DNA of 64,000 nt from an uncultured Ruminococcus sp. (GTDB lineage Bacteria > Bacillota > Clostridia > Oscillospirales > Acutalibacteraceae). Below, one piece after another: positions 18,044 through 27,398 of the stretch. The notes under the pieces were generated by a model. That model saw nothing but the letters and a program-made list of their open reading frames with translations, was not told where the DNA came from and ran no database searches. Position numbers and translations under genes: made by a program. Location of the stretch: NCBI GenBank assembly GCA_958403905.1, contig CATXZD010000004.1, forward strand, positions 62,001 to 126,000. Reading direction: 5' to 3'. Positions within the stretch are counted from its first letter, which is position 1. Every line of letters begins with the position of its first letter.

Positions 18044-19420
18044 ATGCTCTATGACTTTATTATTATTGATAAAAGTGAAAAAGCTCCGCTATACAGGCAA
18101 ATTTATTTGTCGATAAGACGTTCAATTGAAAACGGAAGTCTTAAAAAAGGCACTAAAATGCCTTCAATAAGAAGATTGAGTGAGGATTTGTCGGTTTCCA
18201 AAACTACTGTTACGGGTGCATATGAACAGCTTTGCGTTGAGGGATATATAAGAAATATTCCGCAAAGCGGATATTACGTTGAAGCAGAATTTAACAGCAA
18301 GCCAAAATCTTTTGAATCAGAAGATTCGACTAAAGGCGAGCAGAAGAGATTTTATGAATACGATTTCAGCGGAAAGAGCATTGATGAAAAAATTATAAAC
18401 ATTTCAGAGTGGAAAAAGTGTGTTAAGGACGTATTAAATCAAAATTATCTGCTGACTTCATACGGTGACGCGCAAGGTGAAAGTACACTTAGACGAGCAC
18501 TCCAAAAATACAGTTTAGGTACAAGAAGCGTTAATACATTGACAGAAAATATTATAGTCGGTGCCGGAACTCAACCTTTACTGTATTTATTATGTACAAT
18601 TCTCGGAAGAAATAAAAAAATTTCTATGGCGGATTCTAGTTATATCCAGTCAGAGCTTGTTTTTAAAAGCTTTGGATATGATATAGAATATTTTAAAAAT
18701 GACAAATATGGAGTTACGGTTGATTCACTTGAAAAAAACAAGCCCGATTTGATTTTGATTAATCCGAATTTTACAAGCGAAAGCGGAATGAATATGCCTG
18801 TCAACAGACGACTTGAAATAATCGAATGGGCAAAAAACAACAATGCACTAATTATTGAAGACGACTACAACGGTGAACTCAGATACATCACCCATCCAAT
18901 GCCCTGCGTCCAAAACTATGATGCAGAAAACACTGTATATATCGGTTCATTTTCAAAAGTACTTCTCCCATCGGTAAGAATCAGCTATATGGTACTACCA
19001 GAAAAGTGTATGAGTGAATACAACAAAATAAAACACGATACTAATCAGACTGCATCAAAAGCAGAACAACTTGCGCTTGCAAAGTATATTGAAAGCAGAA
19101 AAATTGACGTGCACCTGCGAAAAGCAAGGCGAATTTACCTTGAAAAGAGCAAGGTTATTCTTGAGAACATAAATAAACATTTTGGAAATTCTGCAAGTGT
19201 TGTGTTTAACGAAACCTCGCTTTACACTTCAATCTTTGTTTCCGGCAAGGTAAACAGACAGTCGGTTGATAAAAAACTAAAAAAGCTCTCTGTCGGTATT
19301 ATGCCCTATAAAAAGAAAAATAACGAATTTGGATTAAGTTTTTCGAGCATACCGAAAGAAAAAATTGCAGAGGGAATTGAAAGACTTGCTAAAACAGTTT
19401 TTGAATTTACCAATAAATAA
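18044..19420 (+). CDS. MocR/PdxR-type regulator (GntR winged helix fused to PLP aminotransferase fold)
   Basis: Residues about 5-78 form a GntR winged helix (PLYRQIYLSIRRSIENG, PSIRRLSEDLSVSKTTV). Residues about 110-455 are a fold-type I aminotransferase domain with IIEDDYNGELR (PLP Asp) and YIGSFSKVLLPSVRISYMV (Schiff-base Lys). Such proteins sense PLP or an amino acid and control vitamin B6, GABA or amino-acid genes. AAGGTGAT lies just before the ATG. No aminotransferase or pdx operon adjoins it, so the target is not obvious; the divergent murD operon shares the intergenic region. Confidence 0.92.
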   Translation: MLYDFIIIDKSEKAPLYRQIYLSIRRSIENGSLKKGTKMPSIRRLSEDLSVSKTTVTGAYEQLCVEGYIRNIPQSGYYVEAEFNSKPKSFESEDSTKGEQKRFYEYDFSGKSIDEKIINISEWKKCVKDVLNQNYLLTSYGDAQGESTLRRALQKYSLGTRSVNTLTENIIVGAGTQPLLYLLCTILGRNKKISMADSSYIQSELVFKSFGYDIEYFKNDKYGVTVDSLEKNKPDLILINPNFTSESGMNMPVNRRLEIIEWAKNNNALIIEDDYNGELRYITHPMPCVQNYDAENTVYIGSFSKVLLPSVRISYMVLPEKCMSEYNKIKHDTNQTASKAEQLALAKYIESRKIDVHLRKARRIYLEKSKVILENINKHFGNSASVVFNETSLYTSIFVSGKVNRQSVDKKLKKLSVGIMPYKKKNNEFGLSFSSIPKEKIAEGIERLAKTVFEFTNK

Positions 19421-19466
19421 ACAAAGCTTTCGGACAAACAAATTCGAAAGCTTTGTTTATTTATTA
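19417..19466 (+). terminator. intrinsic terminator of the MocR gene
   Basis: A perfect 16-bp stem beginning inside the stop codon (19417-19432 with 19445-19460), 12-base loop, T-rich tail. Confidence 0.88.
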
Positions 19467-19512
19467 TTATTTATTATGCTTAAGGTGTATTCACTGTGAC
19501 AATTTGATTATA

Positions 19513-20841
19513 TCAATACCTATATTTTTTCCTTAAGGTCACAAGATAGATTATAGCTACAACTAATGCCAAAAACTCTGCAATCACAATGGACAGCCAA
19601 ATGCCATCAAGACCTAAAACTAATGGCATAATAAAAACTGCCGTCACTTGAAATACAAGAGTTCTGAGAAACGATATAATTGCAGATACCGGTCCGTTGT
19701 TAAGGGCGGTAAAGAAAGACGAACTCCAAATACCAAATCCCGAAAACAAAAACGAGAACGAATAGATAAAGAATGCCCTTGCCGTCATATCAAGTAGTGC
19801 TTGATCATAACTTGAGAAAATCATAGCAAGAGGTCGAGCAAACACTTCAGCCAACATAAACATTACTGCTGAAAAAGTGCCGATAATTACAAGAGATTTC
19901 TTCCTTAAGCTTTGCAATTCCACACAGTTGTTTGCACCGTAATTGTAGCTTACAATAGGTGCAGTTCCAATAGAATATCCGATAAACACCGCAATAAAAA
20001 TCATATTAACATACATCAAAACACCGTATGCTGCAACACCGTCTTCTCCTGCGTATTTGAGCAATTGCACATTATAGAGCATACTGACAATAGACATTGC
20101 AATATTGGAAAGCAGCTCAGATGATCCGTTAACACAAGCAGCAATCACAGTTTTGGCGTTGAACTTTGCTTTGGTTAATTTAAGCGAGCTTGAATTGTCT
20201 TTAGCAAAGTATATAAGCGGAATTATACCTCCAATACATTGGCTGCTTGCGGTAGCAAGTGCTGCACCGATTACTCCGAGGGGAAACACGGCAACCAAAA
20301 GTGAATCAAGCACTATATTGGAAACACCTGCAATAACAGTAACCTTTAAGCCTAAACCCGGCTTTTCTGCGGTGATGAAAAAGCTCTGAAAGGCATACTG
20401 CAAAACATATGCAGGTAATACACAAAGAATAATTCTACCGTATACTACACAAGTATCAAGCATATCACCTTTTGCGCCGAGTAATGACATAACCGGTCGA
20501 AGAAAGATAATGCCAAGTACGGCAATGACAATACCAATAATAGCTGAAGTATAAACCAACATAGAAAACTGCTTTTTTGCCTCCTCCGGTTTACCTTCAC
20601 CCATAGTCTTTGCAATAATTGCACTGCCGCCCGTACCGAACATAAAGCCGACAGCACCCATAATCATAAGCATAGGCATAACAAAGTTGACTGCGGTAAA
20701 TGCAGTCTTACCTACAAAGTTTGATATAAACAGACCGTCAACCACGCTGTAAATTGATGTAAATATAATCATAATGATAGACGGGAAAGTAAATTTTAGA
20801 AGCTTCTTATAATTAAAATGTTCTGAAAGTTGAATTTCCAT
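19513..20841 (-). CDS. MATE family efflux transporter
   Basis: A 442-residue transporter with twelve hydrophobic helices in two homologous halves (first half opens FTFPSIIMIIFTSIYSVVDG; GSAIIAKTMGEGKPEEA is the conserved loop). It exports drugs or metabolites using Na+ or H+ gradients. It follows a MarR-type repressor gene by 78 bases with no terminator between, so the pair is probably an inducible efflux operon. AAAGGAT precedes the ATG. Confidence 0.92.
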   Translation of the reverse strand: MEIQLSEHFNYKKLLKFTFPSIIMIIFTSIYSVVDGLFISNFVGKTAFTAVNFVMPMLMIMGAVGFMFGTGGSAIIAKTMGEGKPEEAKKQFSMLVYTSAIIGIVIAVLGIIFLRPVMSLLGAKGDMLDTCVVYGRIILCVLPAYVLQYAFQSFFITAEKPGLGLKVTVIAGVSNIVLDSLLVAVFPLGVIGAALATASSQCIGGIIPLIYFAKDNSSSLKLTKAKFNAKTVIAACVNGSSELLSNIAMSIVSMLYNVQLLKYAGEDGVAAYGVLMYVNMIFIAVFIGYSIGTAPIVSYNYGANNCVELQSLRKKSLVIIGTFSAVMFMLAEVFARPLAMIFSSYDQALLDMTARAFFIYSFSFLFSGFGIWSSSFFTALNNGPVSAIISFLRTLVFQVTAVFIMPLVLGLDGIWLSIVIAEFLALVVAIIYLVTLRKKYRY

Positions 20842-20919
20842 CGTTATATCCTTTCAAACCGCTTTCCAACATAATAGCTGACAAGCAGTGTTAATTTTTT
20901 TAATTGTATTAACAATAAG

Positions 20920-21357
20920 TTAAAAGAGCTTTTCCAATTTTTCTTTTAGTGCATCTCTATATCGTTCTGTTAGCTTCAAATAAGTTTCAACTTCATCATC
21001 ACTCCATTCAGCGAAAATCTCATTTTCAACTCGGTAAATCGACTCAATCTTTTCTCTGGCAAAGCAAATACCTTCATCCGTAAGGCATACAACTGTATTG
21101 CGTCCTTTGCCTTGTTCCAGATAGACCATACCATCCTGCTCCAAGCGTCGGATTGCTGAATTGATTGTTTGTCTGCTTATTCCGGACTGTTTGTATATTT
21201 CACTCTGCAAACAACGATAATTTTCGGCAAACAGAACATATAAAATGTTCTGTACGCTATCTGAAATGCCTGATTTGAAAGCAGCTTCGTGGTAAAGTCC
21301 GTTGATTTCACTCGTCATATAATTGTACTTTCTCAAGTCATCCTGTGTTTGATGCAT
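20920..21357 (-). CDS. MarR family transcriptional regulator
   Basis: A 145-residue winged-helix regulator: QSEIYKQSGISRQTINSAIRRLEQDGMVYLEQGKGRNTVVCLTDEG covers the recognition helix and wing (about residues 50-95), flanked by the helices that form the MarR dimer. ATG 21357 is chosen because GGAGGTG lies 5 bases upstream; the frame open to 21387 runs through the operator. It precedes the MATE gene and its own promoter carries two similar palindromic sites, so autoregulation plus control of the pump is likely. The ligand is unknown. Confidence 0.92.
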   Translation of the reverse strand: MHQTQDDLRKYNYMTSEINGLYHEAAFKSGISDSVQNILYVLFAENYRCLQSEIYKQSGISRQTINSAIRRLEQDGMVYLEQGKGRNTVVCLTDEGICFAREKIESIYRVENEIFAEWSDDEVETYLKLTERYRDALKEKLEKLF

Positions 21358-21370
21358 ATTACACCTCCAT

Positions 21371-21412
21371 TGTCTGAAATCGGACAAAAAATAGTATAGC
21401 CGATTTCGGACA
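21371..21412 (-). promoter_or_regulatory. probable MarR operator, two copies
   Basis: TGTCTGAAATCGGACA (21371-21386 on the plus strand) is an imperfect palindrome. A second related site, TGTCCGAAATCGGC on the minus strand (21399-21412), fills the promoter spacer. Both share the core GAAATCGG. Binding here would block RNA polymerase. Confidence 0.65.
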
Positions 21413-21421
21413 TAATGTCAA
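21393..21421 (-). promoter_or_regulatory. consensus promoter of marR-MATE
   Basis: Minus strand TTGACA, 17-base spacer, TATACT: near-perfect sigma-A promoter, strong enough to need the repressor sites that overlap it. Confidence 0.8.
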
Positions 21422-21656
21422 TAGGATACACTAACGTTACATGAAAAATTAAAAATGAGCTGTCGCAAATAAGTAAATTTACGGCAACCCATTTATAATA
21501 CGGATTTTCAATCACAAAAACAATCTATTTCTTACTCGAACTCAACAAATACTAATCAATTTTGTTTAGAGATTATTCTCTGTCGTGTTTGTAGTTCTTT
21601 TGATTATTTGATATATCCATATTATCCTGACTATATGAGCTAATGTTATCATTTTG
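21422..21656. other. non-coding gap between marR promoter and the MGMT-like gene
   Basis: AT-rich DNA with only short, low-quality open frames and no convincing hairpin terminator, repeat or RNA gene. I see nothing specific in it. Confidence 0.5.
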
Positions 21657-22142
21657 TTATCGGCATTGATAACACAAACAGGGCATTTTCATAGTCTTTA
21701 ACATAGTATCTGATATTTTCCTGCCTTTTTGGACAATCGTATGTCCTTCCGTTTCCAACTTCTCTTTCTGTACCTCAATGCCGCCGGGATATTTTGCGTT
21801 TAATTCCCCATTCGCCTTTAATTTACGCCAATAAGGTGTTTCATCTTCAGAACGCTGATAACTCGCCCACGCAACAATCGAAACAAAAATTCCTGCTGTA
21901 ATCGGCTCCGTAAAATCAGCTCCATTTGCATTTGCAAAATATTCCCTTATCGCACCAATAGTAAGTAGTTTTCCGTATGGTACAAGCCGCATAACCTTAT
22001 CGTAATCAATCGGCGGTGCAAAATACATTTTGTCTCCGCCATACTTCTCTATGCTTTTTTCATCTGTGATCGTCTGAAATTTTGGCATATCCTTACTATC
22101 ATGTAGCATTGCATTAAAATCTTTTTTATCTTCATTTGCCAT
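21657..22142 (-). CDS. MGMT / alkyltransferase-like family protein
   Basis: A 161-residue protein whose residues about 50-140 resemble the DNA-binding domain of O6-methylguanine methyltransferase: VPYGKLLTIGAIREYF, SIVAWASYQRS, TPYWRKLKANGELN and EKLETEGH. At the place of the alkyl-accepting Cys (PCHR) it reads PYWR, so it should be unable to accept the alkyl group. That is like alkyltransferase-like proteins, which flag lesions for excision repair. The C-terminus ends in a short CLCYQC motif. ATG 22142 follows GGAGGTG by 6 bases. It sits among accessory genes after guaA. Confidence 0.78.
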   Translation of the reverse strand: MANEDKKDFNAMLHDSKDMPKFQTITDEKSIEKYGGDKMYFAPPIDYDKVMRLVPYGKLLTIGAIREYFANANGADFTEPITAGIFVSIVAWASYQRSEDETPYWRKLKANGELNAKYPGGIEVQKEKLETEGHTIVQKGRKISDTMLKTMKMPCLCYQCR

Positions 22143-22163
22143 TGTCAGCACCTCCTGTACACA

Positions 22164-22192
22164 AGTATAAGTCAAAGAAAAAACCTATGCAA
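22164..22192 (-). promoter_or_regulatory. sigma-A promoter of the MGMT-like gene
   Basis: Minus strand TTGCAT, 17-base spacer, TATACT, ending 21 bases before the ATG. Confidence 0.68.
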
Positions 22193-22219
22193 TGAGACAG
22201 TTTTAAAATTTTAAATTAT

Positions 22220-22828
22220 TTAAACTTTATGATTTGCTATTTCAAAGCCAGATTGTTTCTTTCTTTTATGCACAAATCTATTCAGAGCAAAAAGGCTCAA
22301 ACTCAACAGATACATAAAAGCGTAAGTGATAATAGCTACTACGATTACCCAAGCAAATGTAAATTCTTCATTTTCAATAAAGCCATAGACAAATTCGCCC
22401 GTAAACCGATAGCGCACATAGTCAAATAGTAGGTACACCATCGTTATTGTCGGTGCTATCAAAACACATCGCATTTTACGACCTTGCTCATTGACAAAAA
22501 TCATATAGAAACACACAAAAATAATTGGATTGATAATATGTAAAAAGAAAAACGCACCGCTAAAATTAAAATTATATGAGCCAAAAAGACTTCCTACACA
22601 AATAAGAAATACTATAAATATGCTTGCTGTGACATTCAAATAAAGAGAGTTAGAACAAATCTTCTTTTTTGTCATGCTAAGTATTCCATCTGCAAACAAA
22701 AGCAATCCGCCAAGCGTATTTGATATACAAGTCAGCTCAATTAAATACTCTGGCTGAGGCATATAGCCAATTAAAACAGACACAATCATCAGTAATCCTG
22801 CCACAACCTTAATTATATTTTTAATCAT
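22220..22828 (-). CDS. Pr6Pr-like (FAR-17a/AIG1-type) integral membrane protein
   Basis: A 202-residue protein with six hydrophobic helices. The HIINPIIFVCFYMIF segment and a later TGEFVYGF-containing loop resemble the His-containing pattern of Pr6Pr/AIG1-like membrane proteins, whose function in bacteria is unknown. ATG 22828 is selected with AAAGGA 7 bases upstream; the frame is open to 22852. It is the first gene downstream of guaA and could belong to an insertion there. The family call is tentative. Confidence 0.6.
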   Translation of the reverse strand: MIKNIIKVVAGLLMIVSVLIGYMPQPEYLIELTCISNTLGGLLLFADGILSMTKKKICSNSLYLNVTASIFIVFLICVGSLFGSYNFNFSGAFFFLHIINPIIFVCFYMIFVNEQGRKMRCVLIAPTITMVYLLFDYVRYRFTGEFVYGFIENEEFTFAWVIVVAIITYAFMYLLSLSLFALNRFVHKRKKQSGFEIANHKV

Positions 22829-22931
22829 CCATTTTCCTTTCTTCAAATCCAAATCTGTCGCTCTGTTCGTCAGCTCGGCGTTTTGGGTTCAAATTTTTAA
22901 TAACTGTTACCTGTAAATTCTTTACTACCGC

Positions 22932-22981
22932 AAACCCTCTTAAACACTGGGTTTTTACGACCTCTCACCTTATTCCCACTC
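22932..22981 (-). other. guaA 3' end with attachment-site-like sequence
   Basis: The last codons of guaA read GAGTGGGAATAA (22970-22981, minus), the segment known as an integration site for many genomic islands. Shortly after it lies AAACCC...GGGTTT (22932-22954), an inverted repeat. No second copy of the 12-mer was found by eye to the left. Confidence 0.35.
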
Positions 22982-24517
22982 GACGGTTCCGGGGGGTTTG
23001 GAAGTGATGTCGTAAACTACACGGTTTACGTGTTCTACTTCGTTGATTATTCGGTTAGACACCTTGCCGAGAATTTCGTAGGGGATTTTTGCCCAATCGG
23101 CTGTCATAAAGTCATCGGTTGTAACAGCTCTGATTGCTACAAGCTCATCATATGTACGGGCATCGCCCATTACACCAACGGTTTTAACCCCGGGAAGTAC
23201 TGCAAAAAACTGGCTCATATGCTCTGCATAGCCGCATTTGTCCATTTCGTCACGGAGAATTGCATCTGCTTCCTGCAAAATATGAACCTTTTCGGCTGTT
23301 ACTTCACCTATTACACGAACACCCAGTCCGGGACCAGGGAACGGCTGACGCCATACAAGCCGGTGTGGAATTCCAAGCTTTTCGCCTACTTCTCTCACCT
23401 CGTCCTTGAAAAGGTCTTTGAGCGGTTCAATTACCGACTCAAACTTAATGTCTTCAGGAATTCCAACCTGATTGTGGTGAGTCTTGATTTTGGCTGCGTC
23501 TCCTTTTCCGCTTTCAATACGATCGGGGTAAATTGTGCCCTGTGCAAAGAAACCGCTGCCGTAGCTTTCGCGAATTTTGTTCCAGAATACTTTGTAGAAT
23601 TCCGTACCGATAATTTCTCTTTTCTTTTCAGGGTCAATAACACCTTTAAGCTTTGATAAAAACTCGTCCTGACAGTTAATGCGTACAAAATTCATATCAA
23701 ACATCTTTGTAAAAGTTTCTTCTACAAAATCGCCCTCATCCTTGCGCATAAGTCCCTGGTCAACAAATACGCAGGTAAGCTGTTTTCCTACAGCCTTACT
23801 TAAAAGTGCTGCTGCAACAGACGAGTCCACACCGCCTGAAAGTCCCAAAACAACACCCTTATCGCCTATCTGCTCTCTAAGCTGTGCAACGGTTGTGTCG
23901 ATGAAACTTTCCATCTTCCAATCGCCCTTGCACTCGCAAACGTCATAAAGGAAGGATTTTAACATATTTTTGCCGTTCTCGGTATGATTTACCTCGGGAT
24001 GGAACTGCACACCATAGAGCTTTTTGCTCGGATATGACATTGCCGCTGTAGGGCAAACAGAAGTTGTTGCAGTAACGCTGAATCCCTCAGGCACTTTGCT
24101 GATATAGTCGCGATGGCTCATCCATGAAATTCCGCTCTCGGGAAGTCCTTTGAATAAAACATCACCTGCATTGTATTTTGTTTCGGTTTTACCATACTCG
24201 CTTGACGAATTGTCAGATGCAGGAGTTACTATTCCGCCGAGCGAATAAGCCATAAGCTGACAACCGTAACAAATACCTAGAATCGGAATTCCGAGCTTAA
24301 AAATTTCGGGTGTATAGTGCGGTGAGGTTTCATCATATACACTGTTAGGGCCGCCTGTAAAGATAATTCCCTTGGGGGCAATGTCCTTAATTTTCTGAAT
24401 ATCAACAGTATAAGGCAGGATTTCACAGTAAACATTACATTCACGTACTCTGCGTGCAATAAGCTGATTATACTGTCCGCCAAAATCAAGTACAATTACA
24501 GTTTCCTTATTATTCAT
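22970..24517 (-). CDS. guaA: GMP synthase (glutamine-hydrolysing)
   Basis: Converts XMP to GMP with glutamine nitrogen. The N-terminal class I amidotransferase domain has [24 protein letters not shown] (catalytic Cys) and QFHPEVNHT (His/Glu). The ATP pyrophosphatase domain begins with [15 protein letters not shown] (P-loop near residue 223), and the C-terminal dimer domain ends KPPGTVEWE. Length 515 is normal. It is the last gene of the purine cluster, 72 bases after purA. Its 3' end is a common island insertion site. Confidence 0.98.
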   Translation of the reverse strand: MNNKETVIVLDFGGQYNQLIARRVRECNVYCEILPYTVDIQKIKDIAPKGIIFTGGPNSVYDETSPHYTPEIFKLGIPILGICYGCQLMAYSLGGIVTPASDNSSSEYGKTETKYNAGDVLFKGLPESGISWMSHRDYISKVPEGFSVTATTSVCPTAAMSYPSKKLYGVQFHPEVNHTENGKNMLKSFLYDVCECKGDWKMESFIDTTVAQLREQIGDKGVVLGLSGGVDSSVAAALLSKAVGKQLTCVFVDQGLMRKDEGDFVEETFTKMFDMNFVRINCQDEFLSKLKGVIDPEKKREIIGTEFYKVFWNKIRESYGSGFFAQGTIYPDRIESGKGDAAKIKTHHNQVGIPEDIKFESVIEPLKDLFKDEVREVGEKLGIPHRLVWRQPFPGPGLGVRVIGEVTAEKVHILQEADAILRDEMDKCGYAEHMSQFFAVLPGVKTVGVMGDARTYDELVAIRAVTTDDFMTADWAKIPYEILGKVSNRIINEVEHVNRVVYDITSKPPGTVEWE

Positions 24518-24547
24518 AACCTCTCATCTTCCTTTCTATTAACAAGC

Positions 24548-24580
24548 GGCTGTCTCAAAATTTAAAACTTTGAGGCAGCC
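24548..24580. repeat. inverted repeat between purA and guaA
   Basis: GGCTGTCTCAAA pairs with TTTGAGGCAGCC (one G-U) around a 9-base loop. The tail is only weakly T-rich in the direction of transcription, so it could be a partial terminator or a processing site that lowers guaA relative to purA. Confidence 0.55.
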
Positions 24581-24589
24581 TCTTAAATA

Positions 24590-25867
24590 TTATCTGTAAA
24601 TTATATCGCTTCTTGATGGGCCGTTCGATACCATTGTAATCGGTACACCGATTTCTTTTTCTGCAAATTCAATGTATTCACGACATTCCTTAGGAAGCTT
24701 GCTGTATTCGGTAATTCCCGAAATTGAGCATTTCCATCCCTTCAACTTTTTCAAAACAGGTTTACATCTCTTGAGCTTTGTTGTTGACGGGAAATAATCA
24801 ATAATCTCACCGTCAAGCTCATAGCCAACGCATACTGGAATTTCTTCAAGATAGCCGAGAACATCAAGAACGGTGAACGCAACCTGCGTTGCACCCTGTA
24901 CCATACAGCCGTAGCGTGTTGCAACGAGGTCAAGCCAGCCCATACGGCGAGGTCTGCCCGTTGTTGCACCAAATTCACCGCCGTCGCCGCCGCGTCTGCG
25001 AAGCTCGTCTGCTTCATCGCCGAAAATTTCGGAAACAAATTCGCCTGCGCCGACTGCGCTTGAATAAGCCTTTACTACAGTTATAACATCCTTGATTTCA
25101 TAGGGCGGAATGCCTGCTCCTACAGCACCGTAACCTGCGATTGTATTTGAAGAAGTAACCATAGGATAGATGCCAAAGTCAGTGTCTTTAAGAGAGCCAA
25201 GCTGACCTTCCAGAAGAATGTTCTTGCCTTCTTTAAGCGCCTTATGAATAAATGTGAAAGCATCTCCTACATATGGTGCAAGAAGCTCCTTATACTCCAT
25301 AAGCTTATCAAAAACTTCCTGCTCGGTTATCGGGTTTTTATGATATAGGTTTGTAAGTGTTGCGTTCTTTATTTCAATAGCATGACGAATTTTCTCCTTG
25401 AGAGAATCGGGATCATCATAAAGCTCGTTAATCTGGAAACCGATTTTTGAATATTTATCGGAATAGAACGGAGCAATACCGCTTTTTGTTGAACCAAAAG
25501 AATTTTTGCCAAGACGCTCTTCCTCGTAGCAGTCAAATGCAACGTGATAAGGCATTACTATCTGCGCTCTGTCGGAAATTATAACGTTAGGCTCGGGAAC
25601 TCCTCTCTCTTTGAGATGAGCCATTTCATTTATAAAATTCTCAACGCTGAAGGCAACACCGTTGCCGATAATGTTTGTTATATTCTGATGAAAAACACCT
25701 GACGGCAGTTGATGAAGAGCAAATTTTCCGTAGTCATTTATAATTGTGTGACCTGCGTTTGCACCACCCTGAAAGCGGATTACGATGTCGCTGTTATCGG
25801 CGAGAACATCGGTAATTTTTCCTTTACCTTCATCACCCCAGTTAGCGCCTACAATTGCTTTTACCAT
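24590..25867 (-). CDS. purA: adenylosuccinate synthetase
   Basis: Joins IMP and aspartate using GTP, the first step from IMP to AMP. The N-terminus has VGANWGDEGKGK (GTP P-loop with catalytic Asp), then NAGHTI (catalytic His), SGVFH, GSTKSGIAP and, later, TTGRPRRMGWLD (Asp-binding loop). Length 425 is standard. AAGGAG lies 9 bases before the ATG. It follows purB, so both IMP-to-AMP enzymes are neighbours, with guaA for GMP next. Confidence 0.98.
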   Translation of the reverse strand: MVKAIVGANWGDEGKGKITDVLADNSDIVIRFQGGANAGHTIINDYGKFALHQLPSGVFHQNITNIIGNGVAFSVENFINEMAHLKERGVPEPNVIISDRAQIVMPYHVAFDCYEEERLGKNSFGSTKSGIAPFYSDKYSKIGFQINELYDDPDSLKEKIRHAIEIKNATLTNLYHKNPITEQEVFDKLMEYKELLAPYVGDAFTFIHKALKEGKNILLEGQLGSLKDTDFGIYPMVTSSNTIAGYGAVGAGIPPYEIKDVITVVKAYSSAVGAGEFVSEIFGDEADELRRRGGDGGEFGATTGRPRRMGWLDLVATRYGCMVQGATQVAFTVLDVLGYLEEIPVCVGYELDGEIIDYFPSTTKLKRCKPVLKKLKGWKCSISGITEYSKLPKECREYIEFAEKEIGVPITMVSNGPSRSDIIYR

Positions 25868-25925
25868 AGTTCAAACTCCTTCTTGCAGTAGTAAGTTACA
25901 AAAACTGCATATATGATACAAATTA

Positions 25926-27362
25926 TTATACGTTAATTTCAGGCTTATCGGACTCAATATCCTTGTACTTTTCAAGTATGGGATTTACATAGTCGTTTAA
26001 GAAATCCTCTGTCTGTTCCTTTGCCCTGCCTGTATATTTCTCGGGCTGAAGAATATTTTCGAGTTCCTCTAAAGTTACTCCGAATGCCTCGTCATTAGCA
26101 ATTCGTTCAAGAAGATCGTTCTCGCCGCCCTCTTCTTTGATAACCTTTGAAGCAGCCATTGAGTGAACACGGATTTTCTCGTGAAGTTGTTGGCGGTCAG
26201 CGCCTCTCTTCTTTACTGCGTCCATCATAATATTTTCGGTAGCCATAAACGGAAGTTCTTTTCTTAAACGCTGTTCAATAACCTTTGGATAAACCACAAG
26301 TCCGTCAGCCACATTCGCATAGAGCGAAAGAATACCGTCAACAGCAAGGAATGCCTCGGGAACACTAAGGCGCTTGTTAGCAGAATCGTCGAGGGTTCTC
26401 TCAAACCACTGTGTTGCAGTGGTGAAATAGCCGTTTAATACGTCGCACATAACGTATCTTGAAAGCGAACCAATGCGCTCACTTCTCATTGGGTTGCGCT
26501 TATAAGCCATTGCAGAGGAACCAATCTGATTTTTCTCGAACGGCTCTTCAACTTCTTTGAGATGCTGCAAAAGTCTTATATCATTCGAAAATTTTGACGC
26601 AGACTGTGCAATTGATGCAAGAACGTTCAAAAACTGCGAATCAAGTTTTCTTGAGTAAGTCTGCCCTGAAACAGGGAAACAAGCCTTGAATCCCATTTTC
26701 TCGGCAATCTTTTTATCAAGTTCCTTACACTTTTCATGGTCGCCGTCAAAGAGTTCAAGAAAGCTTGCCTGCGTACCTGTTGTGCCCTTTGAACCGAGAA
26801 GCTTTGCCTTTGAAAGCTGATATTCAACATCCTCTAAATCCATTAAAAGCTCCTGAATCCAAAGTGTTGCCCTCTTACCTACTGTTGTGGGCTGTGCAGG
26901 CTGAAAATGTGTGAATGCAAGAGTAGGAAGAACCTTGTATTCATCAGCAAATTTTGAAAGGTTGCGTATAACGGTAACAAGCTTGTTTCTTATAAGCTGT
27001 AAGCCTTCGGTCATAATTATAATATCTGTATTGTCACCTACATAGCAGGATGTTGCGCCGAGGTGAATAATTCCCTTTGCCTTGGGGCACTGAACACCAT
27101 AAGCATAAACATGTGACATAACGTCGTGACGAACGAGCTTTTCCCTCTCCTGAGCAACATCATAATTGATGTCGTCAGCGTGTGCTTTAAGCTCATCAAT
27201 CTGTTCCTGCGTTATCGGCAAACCAAGCTCCATTTCTGATTCTGCAAGAGCAATCCAAAGCTTACGCCATGTTCTGAATTTTTTATCGGGAGAAAATATA
27301 TATTTCATTTCCTTGCTTGCATAGCGTGCTGACAAGGGTGATTCATATGTATTTTTTTCCAT
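25926..27362 (-). CDS. purB: adenylosuccinate lyase
   Basis: Acts twice in purine synthesis, cleaving SAICAR and adenylosuccinate with release of fumarate. The fumarase/aspartase signature SSAMAYKRNPMRSE (near residue 290) with the flexible Ser loop is present, as are GATSCYVGDNTD and THFQPAQPTTVGKR (catalytic His). Length 478 matches the long purB type common in Clostridia. ATG 27362 is 9 bases from AAAGG; an ATG at 27371 touches the ribosome site and is less likely. Confidence 0.97.
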   Translation of the reverse strand: MEKNTYESPLSARYASKEMKYIFSPDKKFRTWRKLWIALAESEMELGLPITQEQIDELKAHADDINYDVAQEREKLVRHDVMSHVYAYGVQCPKAKGIIHLGATSCYVGDNTDIIIMTEGLQLIRNKLVTVIRNLSKFADEYKVLPTLAFTHFQPAQPTTVGKRATLWIQELLMDLEDVEYQLSKAKLLGSKGTTGTQASFLELFDGDHEKCKELDKKIAEKMGFKACFPVSGQTYSRKLDSQFLNVLASIAQSASKFSNDIRLLQHLKEVEEPFEKNQIGSSAMAYKRNPMRSERIGSLSRYVMCDVLNGYFTTATQWFERTLDDSANKRLSVPEAFLAVDGILSLYANVADGLVVYPKVIEQRLRKELPFMATENIMMDAVKKRGADRQQLHEKIRVHSMAASKVIKEEGGENDLLERIANDEAFGVTLEELENILQPEKYTGRAKEQTEDFLNDYVNPILEKYKDIESDKPEINV

Positions 27363-27398
27363 TATATACATCCTTTCAAAATTTGGATTATTATTAAA

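Noticed and set aside
23030..23656. 208-codon plus-strand frame inside guaA
   Set aside because: Antisense shadow of a highly conserved gene; Cys/Phe-rich translation with no family pattern.
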